64,000 bases of DNA from JABFSM01 sp963762545 (GCA_963762545.1 CAVXLC010000007.1:314813-378812), one strand, 5' to 3'; positions 18,359 to 27,159 are shown, counted from the stretch's first letter. The notes: generated by a model not told the origin, from the sequence alone. Numbers and translations are program-made.

Positions 18359-19095
18359 TGGCGCGACCGCTGCTCACCCTCACGAAGATGGAGCTCCGGC
18401 TCTTCTTCCGGAATCCTCGCGCGGCCTTCTTCATTCTGGCCTTCCCGCTGCTGCTGCTGTTCGTGTTCGGCGCCATCTTCGGCAACCGGCCGATCGTCGG
18501 GCAGCCGGGGGGTGCCATGGACCTCTCCGTCCCCGGCTACATCGGAATGATCCTGGGCACCACCGGCCTCATGGGAGTGCCGGGATGGGTGTCCACGTAC
18601 CGGGAACAGGGCATTTTCCGCCGGTTCCGGGTGACGCCGATCCAGCCGTGGGTACTACTGGTGGCCCAGGCGATCGTCGGATTCCTGACTTCGCTGCTCG
18701 GCATCGGCCTCCTGATCGTGGCGGGCCGGCTCGCGTTTCATCTTCGCATGCCGGCGGCGCCGCTGGGCGTGCTCGCGGCGATCGCGGTGGGCAGCGCCAG
18801 CATCATGAGCCTCGGCGGCATGCTGGCCGCGATGGCCGGCACGGCCCGCACCGCGCAGGCCATCGGCATGGCCATCTATTTCCCGATGCTGTTCCTGTCC
18901 GGCTCCGCCTTTCCCCGGGCCCTGATGCCGCCGGGCGTCCAGCGGGTCTCCAACCTGCTCCCGCTCACCCACGTCAACGAGCTGATCGCCGGCTTCTGGC
19001 TCACCGCGCAATGGCGCCCGGTGTCGCTGGCAGTGCTCCTGGGCGTGCTGCTGGTGGCGGGCGGCATCGCGGTGGGTAACTTCCGGTGGGAATGA
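18358..19095 (+). CDS. ABC-2 type permease
   Basis: 245 residues with six predicted helices (ABC2_membrane family) and the conserved tail PLTHVNELIAGFW. Partner of the ATPase just upstream. Its stop overlaps the kinase ATG by 4 bp. Confidence 0.9.
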   Translation: MARPLLTLTKMELRLFFRNPRAAFFILAFPLLLLFVFGAIFGNRPIVGQPGGAMDLSVPGYIGMILGTTGLMGVPGWVSTYREQGIFRRFRVTPIQPWVLLVAQAIVGFLTSLLGIGLLIVAGRLAFHLRMPAAPLGVLAAIAVGSASIMSLGGMLAAMAGTARTAQAIGMAIYFPMLFLSGSAFPRALMPPGVQRVSNLLPLTHVNELIAGFWLTAQWRPVSLAVLLGVLLVAGGIAVGNFRWE

Positions 19096-20279
19096 CGACG
19101 CCGTACGACATGTCCGCGCGATGGACCCTCGGCTGGCGGGTGCTGGCCGCGGCGGCGTTTGCCGTGGTCGGGTTCTCGGCGGCCTTCTCGACGCCGGCCG
19201 GATGGCCGGCGGCGGGGCGCTTCTGGGTGCTCTATTCGGCGCTGCTGGTCTGGTATGTGGTGATCCAGCGCTGGGGCCGGGGCGGCATGGTTCGGGCGCT
19301 TCCCTGGTCGTACGGGTTCTACCTGGTCGGGCTGATCCTGTGGGCGATGATCCTGTCGCTGCACCCGGCGACCTACGCTTTTGCCGCCTTCATGTTTCCG
19401 GCCACCTACTCGCTGCTCGGCATCCGGTACTCGATCCCGAGCGGGATCGCCCTCTCGGGCGTCATGTTCCTGGCCGGCAATGGATGGCGCCTCAAGGTGG
19501 GCCCGGGCGATATCCTGGCCATTCTGCTGGCCGTGGCCTCGTCGGTGATGCTGGCGCTGTTCATCCATTCGATCATCCGGCAGAGTATCGAGCGCAAGCT
19601 CCTGATCGACGAGCTCGAGTCCACCCGGGCCAGCCTCGCCAGCGCCGAGCGCAACGCCGGGATGATGCTGGAGCGGCAGCGGCTGGCGCAGCAGATTCAC
19701 GACACGGTTGCGCAGGGCTTCGTCGGCATTGTCACCCATCTCGAGGCGGCCGAGGCCACGCCCGACGGCGCCGGCCGGAGTGTCCGGACCCACATCGCCG
19801 AGGCCAAGGCTCTCGCGCGGGAGAGCCTGGAGGAGGCCCGGCGGCTGGTGTGGGACCTGCGGCCCGATCTGCGGGATGGCGCTCCGCTTCCGGCGGTGCT
19901 GGAGCGGCAGCTGGCGGAGTGGTCCGCCCGAACCGGCATCCGGGGAGAACAGGTGGTGACCGGCAGCGCCCGCGAGCTTGGCCCCAATCGGGAGACCGCC
20001 CTGCTCCAGGCCGCGCGCGAGGCGCTCAACAACGTGAAGAGCCACGCCCGGGCGAGCCGCGTCACCGTGACCCTCAGCTACATGGAGGACGAGGTCGCGC
20101 TGGATGTCCAGGACGACGGCGGCGGCATCGCGAACGGGCGCGGCTCCGGTACGGGCGGCTTCGGCTTGAAGGCGCTGGACGAGCGGGTGCGCGGGCTGGG
20201 CGGGCGGCTCACCCTGGAATCCCAACCGGGGGAGGGAACCACGCTCACCGTGAGCCTGCCGGCGGAGCCCGGCGGGTGA
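19092..20279 (+). CDS. Sensor histidine kinase, HisKA_3 type (LiaS/DesK-like)
   Basis: 395 residues from ATG 19092. Five or six N-terminal membrane helices (about 13-165) with almost no extracytoplasmic domain, then a coiled coil and HisKA_3 with phospho-acceptor His203 in QQIHDTVAQG. HATPase motifs are EALNNVKSHA and DDGGGIANG. An intramembrane-sensing kinase that should phosphorylate the adjacent response regulator. Confidence 0.92.
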   Translation: MTTPYDMSARWTLGWRVLAAAAFAVVGFSAAFSTPAGWPAAGRFWVLYSALLVWYVVIQRWGRGGMVRALPWSYGFYLVGLILWAMILSLHPATYAFAAFMFPATYSLLGIRYSIPSGIALSGVMFLAGNGWRLKVGPGDILAILLAVASSVMLALFIHSIIRQSIERKLLIDELESTRASLASAERNAGMMLERQRLAQQIHDTVAQGFVGIVTHLEAAEATPDGAGRSVRTHIAEAKALARESLEEARRLVWDLRPDLRDGAPLPAVLERQLAEWSARTGIRGEQVVTGSARELGPNRETALLQAAREALNNVKSHARASRVTVTLSYMEDEVALDVQDDGGGIANGRGSGTGGFGLKALDERVRGLGGRLTLESQPGEGTTLTVSLPAEPGG

Positions 20280-20914
20280 GCGCCGCGATCCGGATCCTCA
20301 TCGTGGACGATCACCCGGTGGTGCGCGCCGGGCTGCGCGGCATGCTGGAGAGTCAGCCCGATTTCGAGGTGGTGGGCGAGGCGGAGGACGGCCGTGAGGC
20401 GCTGGACCAGTCGGCCCGGCTCCGGCCTGCCGTGGTGCTCATGGATCTGCGGATGCCGGAGATGGACGGCGTGTCCGCGATCCGCGCCATCAGGAAAGAT
20501 GGGGACGCGCCCCGCATCATCGTCCTCACCACCTACGACACCGACGCCGACATCCTGCTGGCCATCGAGGCCGGGGCCACCGGCTATCTGCTCAAGGACG
20601 CTCCCCGAGACGAGCTGTTCCGCGGGGTCCGCGCGGCGGCGCGCGGCGCCCCGGCGCTGGCCCCCGCCATCGCCGCCCGGCTCTCGAGCCGCCGGGCCGA
20701 CGCCGACCGCTCGGCGCTCAGCTCCCGCGAGCTCGAGGTGCTGCAACGGGTGGCGGCGGGCCAGAGCAACAAGGAGGTGGGAGCGGGGCTCAGCATCTCG
20801 GAGGCGACGGTCAAGTCCCACCTGCTGCACATCTACCAGAAGCTGGGCGTGTCGGACCGGACCGCGGCGGTCACCACCGCCCTGGACCGCGGCATCATCC
20901 GGCTGCCGGGCTAG
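20276..20914 (+). CDS. LuxR/NarL-family response regulator
   Basis: 212 residues, GTG start overlapping the kinase by 4 bp. Receiver domain with acidic DD (residues 11-12), phospho-acceptor Asp57 in VLMDLRMP, Thr and Lys in LTTYDT and LLKDA. C-terminal GerE helix-turn-helix (LSSRELEVLQRVAAG). Likely regulates the ABC exporter operon and possibly the divergent TonB receptor. Confidence 0.93.
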   Translation: MSAAIRILIVDDHPVVRAGLRGMLESQPDFEVVGEAEDGREALDQSARLRPAVVLMDLRMPEMDGVSAIRAIRKDGDAPRIIVLTTYDTDADILLAIEAGATGYLLKDAPRDELFRGVRAAARGAPALAPAIAARLSSRRADADRSALSSRELEVLQRVAAGQSNKEVGAGLSISEATVKSHLLHIYQKLGVSDRTAAVTTALDRGIIRLPG

Positions 20915-20926
20915 CCGCCCGGCGGG

Positions 20927-22498
20927 TTACTTCCCGTAGCGGCGGCTCAGCTCCGCGATCACCACCAGCCGGATATCCCGCAGGGAGCGCAGCATCGTGA
21001 GACCGGGATTGCCGTCCTTCAGGTATCCCAGGTTCTGCTCGCCGCCCGACACCAGAAAATCGGGGCAGATCACCCGGTACTTTCTCCCGGCATCGAGGGG
21101 CGCTCCGCCGATGCTCCAGCCGCCCGGCCCCCGCTCGGCGTTGGCGCGGAGCAGGAAGCCGCCGATGCCGCGGTTCTGGTCCCCCTGCTCCAGGACCTGC
21201 TGGAGCAGCGCGCCGGTCATCTCCACCTCCACCACCTTGCCGCCGAACGGCAGCAGCCGGATCACGTCGTACTCGGTGATCGGCCCCGGCGGGAGCAGGT
21301 CGTCCAGCCGGATGGAGCCGCTGTTCATCAGGGCGACGTCGGCGTCGGGCGCCTCATGGAGAAACGACTGGGTCAGCAGCCGGGTGAAATCGTTCTCGCC
21401 ATTGCGGATCACGGCCTCGCGGGCATCCAGCGGCGCCGGCAGCGTGGCGATGACCCGCTCCGGCTCGAGGCCGTCCTTCCGGAACGCGTCGTAGGCAATG
21501 GCGGTCCAGCGCCGGGCCTCGGCGGCCACCGCCGGCTGCTCCGGGATCGAGTCGGTGATGGTGACGATACGCCAGTTCACCGAGGGCCGCTGGCCCGGGC
21601 GCAGCAGCAGGTCCACGATGGCCACCGAGCGCACGTTGGCATCGGCCTTGATGATGGGCGTGAACCGGTTGCCGCGCCGTATGGACCAGTTCTCGTGCTC
21701 GTGCCCGCCGAGGATCAGATCCAGGGCGGGGAGGGAATCGGCCAGGGCGGCATCGTCGGCCAGGCGAAGGTGGGTCAGTGCCACGATGACGTCGGCGCTG
21801 TCCCGGATCAGGGCGATCTCCCGGCGGAGCGCGTCCACCGGCGCCAGGTAGCGGAGATTGGGGCGGTGGACCTGGTCCAGCGTCGCCCCGACCAGACCGA
21901 CCCGCGCCACCCGGCCCCGCGCGTCGGTAACCCGCAGAATCAGGTGGCGCGGGATGCCGAGGAGCGGCCCGCCCATCGAGTCGGTCACGTTGGTGGAGAG
22001 ATAGGCGAAGCGCGACTCCTGCATGCGCCGGCCCAGCTGGGCTTCGGTAATGTCGAACTCGTGGTTGCCCAGCGTGGCGGCGTCGAGCCCGGTGGCGTTG
22101 AGCACCGCGATCATCTGGCGGCCGGCCAGCCGCTCGCCGTCGAGGCGCGCGGTACCGATGGCGGACGGGGAGACGAAGTCGCCGGCCAGCAGCATGCGGG
22201 TGGCGGGGTTCTCCTGCCTGAGCCGGGCCAGCACCGTGGCCACCCGGGCCAGGCCGCCGGAGCGGCCGGCCTCGACCGGGGTGATCTCGTAGACGTCGTT
22301 GATGTGGAGCAGGGTCAGGTGGATGGCGGTGCCATCGGGCGCCGGGGATCCGGCGGGCCGCGGGTTAGGGGCGCAGGCGGCCAGCGCCGACAGTCCCAAC
22401 CACCACGCCCGAGCCGCCCGAGGCCGGCGCCGCGCCGTGCCTGACCAGCCCATCGCCGTCCCCGCGCCGCGTCCCGCCGGCTTGCCTCGCTGGCTCAT
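20927..22498 (-). CDS. 5'-nucleotidase/UshA-like metallophosphoesterase lipoprotein
   Basis: 523 residues from ATG at 22498, overlapping the upstream peptidase stop by 4 bp. Signal with lipobox LAAC after an arginine-rich n-region, then metallophosphatase motifs LLHINDVYE, LAGDFVSPS, GNHEFD and GGHEHENW. The C-terminal 5_nucleotid_C domain is present (NSGSIRLDDLLPPGPITEYDV). Periplasmic hydrolysis of nucleotides or sugar nucleotides. Confidence 0.92.
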   Translation of the reverse strand: MSQRGKPAGRGAGTAMGWSGTARRRPRAARAWWLGLSALAACAPNPRPAGSPAPDGTAIHLTLLHINDVYEITPVEAGRSGGLARVATVLARLRQENPATRMLLAGDFVSPSAIGTARLDGERLAGRQMIAVLNATGLDAATLGNHEFDITEAQLGRRMQESRFAYLSTNVTDSMGGPLLGIPRHLILRVTDARGRVARVGLVGATLDQVHRPNLRYLAPVDALRREIALIRDSADVIVALTHLRLADDAALADSLPALDLILGGHEHENWSIRRGNRFTPIIKADANVRSVAIVDLLLRPGQRPSVNWRIVTITDSIPEQPAVAAEARRWTAIAYDAFRKDGLEPERVIATLPAPLDAREAVIRNGENDFTRLLTQSFLHEAPDADVALMNSGSIRLDDLLPPGPITEYDVIRLLPFGGKVVEVEMTGALLQQVLEQGDQNRGIGGFLLRANAERGPGGWSIGGAPLDAGRKYRVICPDFLVSGGEQNLGYLKDGNPGLTMLRSLRDIRLVVIAELSRRYGK

Positions 22499-23694
22499 TT
22501 CATCCTCCGGTACTTGCGGAGCGCCGCCAGCAGCCGGTCGTGCGGCAGGGCGTACACCCGGTAGCCGTCGGCGCCGGTCATGGTTTCGGCGGCCAGCATC
22601 GCGTTGAGGATCGCTTCCGAGGTCGCGTCCACGGTGCCCTCGAAGACCGGGTTGATGGTGTTGTTGGGGATGAAGGTCGCGGTCACCAGACCGGTGTCGG
22701 GCGCGGCGGCGGCGTTGGCGGTGGAAAAGGCGATGAAGATGTCGCCCGAGGAATCGCCGCCGATGCCGCCCAGCGTCCCGATGCCGAGCGCGGCGCGCTT
22801 GGCCACCCGCTTGAGCTGGGAGGGGAGCAGCGGCGCGTCGGTGGCCACCACCACGATGATCGAGCCCCGTTCCTCGCCGCTTTGGCCGGGGGCGCCGCAG
22901 GGCGCGGCCTCGCGGCCGGGCTGACCGTAGGTGCCATCGGCCAGCGGCACCTTGCAGGGGAGCAGGTCGGGAATCTCCTGGCCGATCGGGACGCCGGCGA
23001 TCTCGAGCCGGGCCCGGCGACCGTAGTTGCACTGCACCAGTACGCCGACGGTATACCCGCGTCCGCCGACGGTGATCCGCCGGCTCGAGGTGCCGGTGCC
23101 GCCCTTGAACTCGTTGCAGACCATGCCGGTGCCGCCGCCGACGTTGCCCTCGCGCACGGCGCCGCCCCGGGCGGAATCGATCGCCATCATGGCGTGCTCG
23201 GGGGTGATGTGCTGTCCCGAGATGTCGTTGAGTCCGCCGTCCCAGGTCTCGGCGACGACCGGCAGGGCCCAGTCCCAGTCGGGGTGGTGCTTCACGGTCC
23301 ACTCGATGGTGCCGTGGTGCACCGCGCCGACCGACAGGGTGTTGGTGATCATCACCGGGCCGCCCAGCCAGCCGGATTCCTCGACCCAGGTGGTGCCGGT
23401 CATCTCGCCGTTGCCGTTGAGGGTAAACCAGCCGGCAAAGACCGGCGTGCCGGAGCCCTTGCCCCGCGGCAGGATCGCGGTGACGCCGGTGCGGACCGGG
23501 CCCCGGCCCACGATGGTCTTGCCGTCGCCCTGAATCAGGGTGACCATCCCGACCTCGACGCCGGCGACGTCGGTGATGGCGTTGAGCGGGCCGGGGGTGC
23601 CGGCCTGGGGAATGCCCAGGTCGCGGGCGCGGGTCTGGGCCCGGGCCGTGGTGGCAGCGACGGCGAGCAGCAGGAACGCGGAGAGGCGGATCAC
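22495..23694 (-). CDS. P1 family peptidase (DmpA/S58 aminopeptidase-like), secreted
   Basis: 399 residues with signal peptide 1-19 (ending TARAQ). The S58 landmarks ITDVAGVEVG at the start, NVGGGTGMVCNEFKGGTGTSSR in the middle and VVVATDAPLLPSQLKRVAKRAALG are clear. Members self-cleave to expose an N-terminal nucleophile and remove N-terminal residues from peptides. Cotranscribed with the 5'-nucleotidase gene. Confidence 0.9.
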   Translation of the reverse strand: MIRLSAFLLLAVAATTARAQTRARDLGIPQAGTPGPLNAITDVAGVEVGMVTLIQGDGKTIVGRGPVRTGVTAILPRGKGSGTPVFAGWFTLNGNGEMTGTTWVEESGWLGGPVMITNTLSVGAVHHGTIEWTVKHHPDWDWALPVVAETWDGGLNDISGQHITPEHAMMAIDSARGGAVREGNVGGGTGMVCNEFKGGTGTSSRRITVGGRGYTVGVLVQCNYGRRARLEIAGVPIGQEIPDLLPCKVPLADGTYGQPGREAAPCGAPGQSGEERGSIIVVVATDAPLLPSQLKRVAKRAALGIGTLGGIGGDSSGDIFIAFSTANAAAAPDTGLVTATFIPNNTINPVFEGTVDATSEAILNAMLAAETMTGADGYRVYALPHDRLLAALRKYRRMK

Positions 23695-24058
23695 GGTGGG
23701 GTTCCTTTGGTACGGGTGCGGGCCAGGTCGACGATGACGAGTCGGTGGTCGGAGTCGATGGCGAGAGGGCCACGCGGAAATCTAGCGCGGGGCGAGACCC
23801 GACGATTCAGGGCGGAGATGAACGGCCCCGCCCGCGCTAGGCGGATTTTCCGGAGGCTGGCCCGGGCGCGCGTCGGCGAGACGCGGACGAGGGGATGTCT
23901 TGATACACGCTCGCGCAGATTCATGACCTCTGCGGGTAGTCCGTCGCCGAATCTCTCCGGTCCTTTCGGTCTTCTTCTCTCCATTTCGGCCCCGATTGGC
24001 GCGCCCTACGCAGTTTTTTGGTACCAGGAGTTTCTATCCGGTTGCATAAGATGGGTTC
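23695..24058. other. Intergenic leader before the integrase
   Basis: 364 bp with no supportable gene on either strand. It must hold the promoters of the minus-strand peptidase and of the integrase. CATAAGAT at about 24046-24053 could be an integrase -10, but no matching -35 is convincing. I see no LexA box and no attC-like sequence. Confidence 0.5.
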
Positions 24059-25093
24059 ATGACAGAGGGGTCTTGGGAAACGATGGCCGGCGCGGAGGAT
24101 GCGCCGCGGCCTAAGCAGAAACTGCTGCACACCATGCGGGATAATCTGCGGCTGCGACACTTCAGCCCCCGCACCGAGGAGATCTATCTTTCCTGGGTAC
24201 GGCGATTTGTCCGTTTCCACGGGCTCCGGCATCCTCGGGAGATGGGAGACGGCGAGGTGACGGCGTACATGACGTACCTGGCGGTGGAGCGGGAGATGGC
24301 GCCGTCGACGCTGATCCAGGCACTGGCGGCGCTCCAGTTCCTATACCGGGAGATCCTCCGGCGGCCGCTCTGCATCGGCAGCGTCATTCCGCGCCCCAAG
24401 ACCCCGGTGCGGCTGCCCGTGGTCCTCACCCCGGACGAGGTGCGCCGAGTGCTCGCCGAGCTGAGTGGTATCCACCGGCTGATCGGTATGATGTTATACG
24501 GCAGCGGGTTGCGCCTGATGGAGTCCCTCACGTTACGGGTCAAGGACGTGGATCTGGAACGGGGGGAGATCCGGTTGCGGCGCGGGAAAGGGGCCAAGGA
24601 CCGGATGACTGTGCTTGCGGACGGGCTCCGGGAGCCGTTCCGGGTCCACCTGGAGCGGGTCCTGGTTCAGTACGACGAGGACGTGGCGGCGGGAAATGGG
24701 TGGGTCGAGGTCCCCGAGGGGCTGGAGCACAAGTACCCGAACGCGGGGCGAACCTGGCCCTGGCAGTGGGTGTTTCCGGCAAGCCGGCATTATGAGGATC
24801 ATGCCAGTGGACAGCGCCGGCGGCATCATGTGCATGAATCCTCGATCCAGCGGGCGGTGGCCGCGGCGGCGCTGCGGAGCCGGATCAGCAAGCGGGCGAC
24901 CTGTCATACCTTTCGGCATTCCTTCGCGACCCACCTGATCGAGAGCGGGTCGGACATCCGAACGGTGCAAGAGCTGCTGGGTCATAAGGATGTGTCGACG
25001 ACGATGCTGTACACCCACGTGCTGAACCGGGGCAGGTTGGGGGTCCGGAGTCCGTTCGACCAGGCTGGGCTGGCTGGGCTGGCGTCAGGTTAG
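24059..25093 (+). CDS. intI: Integron integrase IntI (tyrosine recombinase)
   Basis: 344 residues. SAM-like N-domain (about 22-105), then the catalytic domain with Arg152 (GSGLRLMES), Lys180 region, His283 and Arg286 (CHTFRHSF), His309 (LLGHKD) and Tyr318 (MLYTHV). The IntI-specific insertion is present at about 220-245 (LEHKYPNAGRTWPWQWVF), which separates integron integrases from XerC/D. It is transcribed towards the cassette array, opposite to the usual orientation. The start could also be ATG 24083. Its stop codon lies in a GTTAGCG motif. Confidence 0.97.
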   Translation: MTEGSWETMAGAEDAPRPKQKLLHTMRDNLRLRHFSPRTEEIYLSWVRRFVRFHGLRHPREMGDGEVTAYMTYLAVEREMAPSTLIQALAALQFLYREILRRPLCIGSVIPRPKTPVRLPVVLTPDEVRRVLAELSGIHRLIGMMLYGSGLRLMESLTLRVKDVDLERGEIRLRRGKGAKDRMTVLADGLREPFRVHLERVLVQYDEDVAAGNGWVEVPEGLEHKYPNAGRTWPWQWVFPASRHYEDHASGQRRRHHVHESSIQRAVAAAALRSRISKRATCHTFRHSFATHLIESGSDIRTVQELLGHKDVSTTMLYTHVLNRGRLGVRSPFDQAGLAGLASG

Positions 25094-25175
25094 CGGATTA
25101 TGCCGCACCGTCCTATTGTACGGGGAGTTAGACGGACCCGAGGAAGGACTGGTGCGGGTCCAATAGGAGTTAGGC
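25089..25175 (+). other. Probable attI primary recombination site
   Basis: Three core-like boxes occur between integrase and first cassette: GTTAGCG (25089), GTTAGAC (25127) and GTTAGGC (25169). They are spaced 38 and 42 bp. The last is the likely insertion point, since cassette 1 starts right after it. TCCTATTG (25111-25118) pairs with CAATAGGA (25161-25168) and GGACCCG (25134-25140) with CGGGTCC (25155-25161), giving a bulged hairpin. attI sites share little sequence, so the call rests on position and core motif. Confidence 0.7.
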
Positions 25176-25178
25176 CGA

Positions 25179-25646
25179 ATGCCTCCAATTGCGTCGACAG
25201 GCAGCCTCATGCGTCTGGCTTACCGCCCCATTGTTGCGGGGTTCGCACACACGTCTTCGGCATTTGTGCGCCGCATTGGCTTCCCTCTGGCCTTGCTGTG
25301 TGCCATTGGCTGCTCGGAGCCATCGGATTGTACGTTGATCGCGTCTCCAGACGTTGTCGTGTACGTCGTCGACAGCGTGAGCGGATTGCCCGCAGCAATG
25401 GGAGCGCGAGGCGCGGTTGAGCGAGGCGTCTTTCGAGACTCTCTCCGTCCGTTCGAGGCCCGCGGACTTGCACCCAACGACACGGTCATCAGCCTCCAGG
25501 CGAACGGCCAAGGCGCAGGGAGTTATCGTGTTACTGTTGAAAAGGTGGGCTACTATCCGTGGGAACAGACCGGCGTGCGGATTACGCCAAACCCCTGTCG
25601 CTACACGAGCGCTACGCTGACTGCCAAACTGCGTGCACGGCCATGA
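25179..25646 (+). CDS. Cassette 1: lipoprotein with carboxypeptidase-regulatory-like fold
   Basis: 155 residues from ATG 25179, whose ribosome site AGGAG (25165-25169) lies in the attI. Internal ATG 25209 or GTG 25266 would give a tighter signal peptide. Lipobox LCAIGC. The body (VVVYVVDSVSGLPAAMGA ... YRVTVEKVGYYPWEQTGV) resembles carboxypeptidase-regulatory beta-sandwiches. First cassette after attI, so the most recently inserted and the best placed for readthrough transcription from intI. Confidence 0.75.
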   Translation: MPPIASTGSLMRLAYRPIVAGFAHTSSAFVRRIGFPLALLCAIGCSEPSDCTLIASPDVVVYVVDSVSGLPAAMGARGAVERGVFRDSLRPFEARGLAPNDTVISLQANGQGAGSYRVTVEKVGYYPWEQTGVRITPNPCRYTSATLTAKLRARP

Positions 25647-25661
25647 CGGGGTAAGAATTCG

Positions 25662-25764
25662 GCCTAACCAGCGCTTGCTGCTGCCGGTCCGCGGCGGCCC
25701 GCCGGACGATTAGCTTACGTGGCGGGGCCGCCGCGCCCCGCAGCAGAAGCGCGATCCGTTAGGC
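25662..25764 (+). repeat. attC 1
   Basis: 103 bp. R'' GCCTAAC, R' GTTAGGC; inner arms GCGCTTGCTGC and GCAGCAGAAGCGC; GC-rich spacer class (GGTCCGCGGCGGCC ... GGCCGCCGCGCCCC). Confidence 0.93.
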
Positions 25765-26007
25765 GCACTCCCTCGACCATCGCGCGCTCTCACCATCTTC
25801 TTGTCTTGGGGTGGTCGCAGGTCAGGGCTCCTCGCTTCCGGCAATCACTGGTCCTCAGCTCGGCGCTCCTCTTCCGCGGGCTGCCGGCACCGCGGGCACG
25901 AGGGCTAATACCACGCGGCCGGCAGCCCGCTCCCCGATCTGGGCACCCACCAGGATGGCTCCGAAGCCGGCGACAATCTGAAGGATCGGATCGGTGTGCC
26001 GGAAGTG
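25765..26007 (+). other. Cassette 2: protein-less cassette, family A copy 1
   Basis: 243 bp without a credible gene on either strand. It carries a perfect 13-bp inverted repeat: GCGGGCTGCCGGC (25876-25888) and GCCGGCAGCCCGC (25918-25930). It is homologous to the cassettes at 32884 and 39072 and, more distantly, to family B (32552, 35646). Confidence 0.7.
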
Positions 26008-26113
26008 CCCTAACCAGCGCTTGCTGCCGACGGCCGCGGGCTCACGCGGGCCTCGAGGTTCCGCGCCGCCGGACATGGGCTAGATTCCGGCATCCGCGTG
26101 GCGGCGCGCTCGA
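26008..26113 (+). repeat. attC 2, degenerate (right arm lost)
   Basis: Left part matches the 137-bp attC class at 33131 and 39319 (CCCTAACCAGCGCTTGCTGC...), but after CTCGACGGCGG the right inner arm and the R' box are replaced by unrelated sequence. Probably inactive, which fuses cassettes 2 and 3 into one mobile unit. Confidence 0.8.
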
Positions 26114-26142
26114 CGGCGGCACTCGCCGCGAGCATAGCCACT

Positions 26143-26397
26143 ATGAAGAAGCCCAAAGCTAAACCTCGCCCCCGCCAAGATCCCGATCGGGACACGCTGC
26201 GCCCCGAGTATGACTTTTCAAGGGGCGTCCACGGAGCCATTGCAGCCCGATTTCGGTCGGGCACGAACCTGGTGGTCGTCGACCCAGCGGTCCTCGATGT
26301 TTTTCCTGACTCATTTGCAGTGAACGAAGCGCTTCGCGCCCTCGCGCCTGTCCTTCGCCGCCAACGAAAGCCGCCATCCAAGCGCCGGAGCGCCTAA
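26143..26397 (+). CDS. Cassette 3: small antitoxin-like protein
   Basis: 84 residues from ATG 26143. A lysine/arginine-rich head is followed by EYDFSRGVHGAIAARF and VVDPAVLDVFPDSFAVNEALRAL. This pattern is frequent in short bacterial proteins regarded as antitoxin-like, but no toxin gene accompanies it here. The stop TAA comes from the attC R'' box. Confidence 0.7.
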   Translation: MKKPKAKPRPRQDPDRDTLRPEYDFSRGVHGAIAARFRSGTNLVVVDPAVLDVFPDSFAVNEALRALAPVLRRQRKPPSKRRSA

Positions 26398-26496
26398 CCA
26401 GCGCTTGCTGCTGCCAGGGCCTGCCGCGAGGACCTTTGGGCTGGTAGCCGCGGCCGGGGCGGCAGATCCCTGCAGCAGAAGCGCGCTCCGTTAGGC
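26392..26496 (+). repeat. attC 3
   Basis: 105 bp. R'' GCCTAAC, R' GTTAGGC; conserved inner arms; spacer class GGGCCTGCCGCGAG ... GGCAGATCCC. Confidence 0.93.
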
Positions 26497-26636
26497 GCAC
26501 AGCCGCAGTAGACCCATGCAAGGACAGGCCCCACCGAACTCCACCGACAGTGATTTCCTCAAATCGCTGGCGCATCCGACCACCGAGTGGCATCTTCGCA
26601 ATGATTCTAGTCCTCCTCCCGTCCGGAGAGTACCTC

Positions 26637-27038
26637 ATGCGCCCTCAGACGCTTCTTCGTGGGAATGCCCTCCTCCTGCTGTTCGGAGCCCTGGCTCTTC
26701 TCGCGTTCCCCGTTCCAATCCTCGCACGTCTCAGCATTCCGGCTCCGAATCTCGGAGTCCTGGCACTCTCTCGGGTGCTGGCTGCCGTCCTCCTGGTTCT
26801 CGCGGCAGGACTCTGGAGTTCCAAGGTGTGGTTCGGAACTCCCGCGGCAGCCCCGGCGGCCACGCTGATCGCCACCGCATATACGACGGGGGCGCTTCTT
26901 GTGCTCGCTCAGCAAATAGCCATTTGGGATGGCCGCTTCGGCATTGCCCTCTTCTTTGCGTTCGGCATCCTAGCGCTGGAATACTTTCGCCTTGGCCGAC
27001 AGCTCAGGCGCGGCGGTTCGTCGCCGGCTGGTGCCTAA
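26637..27038 (+). CDS. Cassette 4: four-helix membrane protein
   Basis: 133 residues from ATG 26637 behind GGAGAG (26623-26628). About four membrane helices: residues 9-30, 38-60, 70-92 and 97-115. Unknown function. The longer overlapping frames at 26516 and 26550 lack such support. The stop lies in the attC R'' box. Confidence 0.75.
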   Translation: MRPQTLLRGNALLLLFGALALLAFPVPILARLSIPAPNLGVLALSRVLAAVLLVLAAGLWSSKVWFGTPAAAPAATLIATAYTTGALLVLAQQIAIWDGRFGIALFFAFGILALEYFRLGRQLRRGGSSPAGA

Positions 27039-27137
27039 CCAGCGCTTGCTGCTGTCGGGGCCTGCCGCGAGTACCTTTGAGCTGGTAGCCAAGGCGGGGG
27101 CGGCCGATCCCCGCAGCAGAAGCGCGATGCGTTAGGC
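27033..27137 (+). repeat. attC 4
   Basis: 105 bp. R'' GCCTAAC, R' GTTAGGC; spacer class GGGCCTGCCGCGAG. Confidence 0.93.
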
Positions 27138-27159
27138 ATCCCAGAAAAGGGTCCGAGTG

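Noticed and set aside
20927..23773. A single 948-residue minus-strand protein
   Set aside because: The first half is an out-of-frame shadow of the P1-family peptidase gene; the real 5'-nucleotidase starts at 22498 with a 4-bp overlap and a signal peptide.
24059..25093. XerC/XerD or phage integrase
   Set aside because: The KYPNA...WQWVF insertion specific to integron integrases is present and attC sites follow directly.
25855..26076. Minus-strand 73-residue frame in the family A cassette
   Set aside because: It includes translated attC sequence and is not conserved as a protein in the homologous cassettes at 32884 and 39072.
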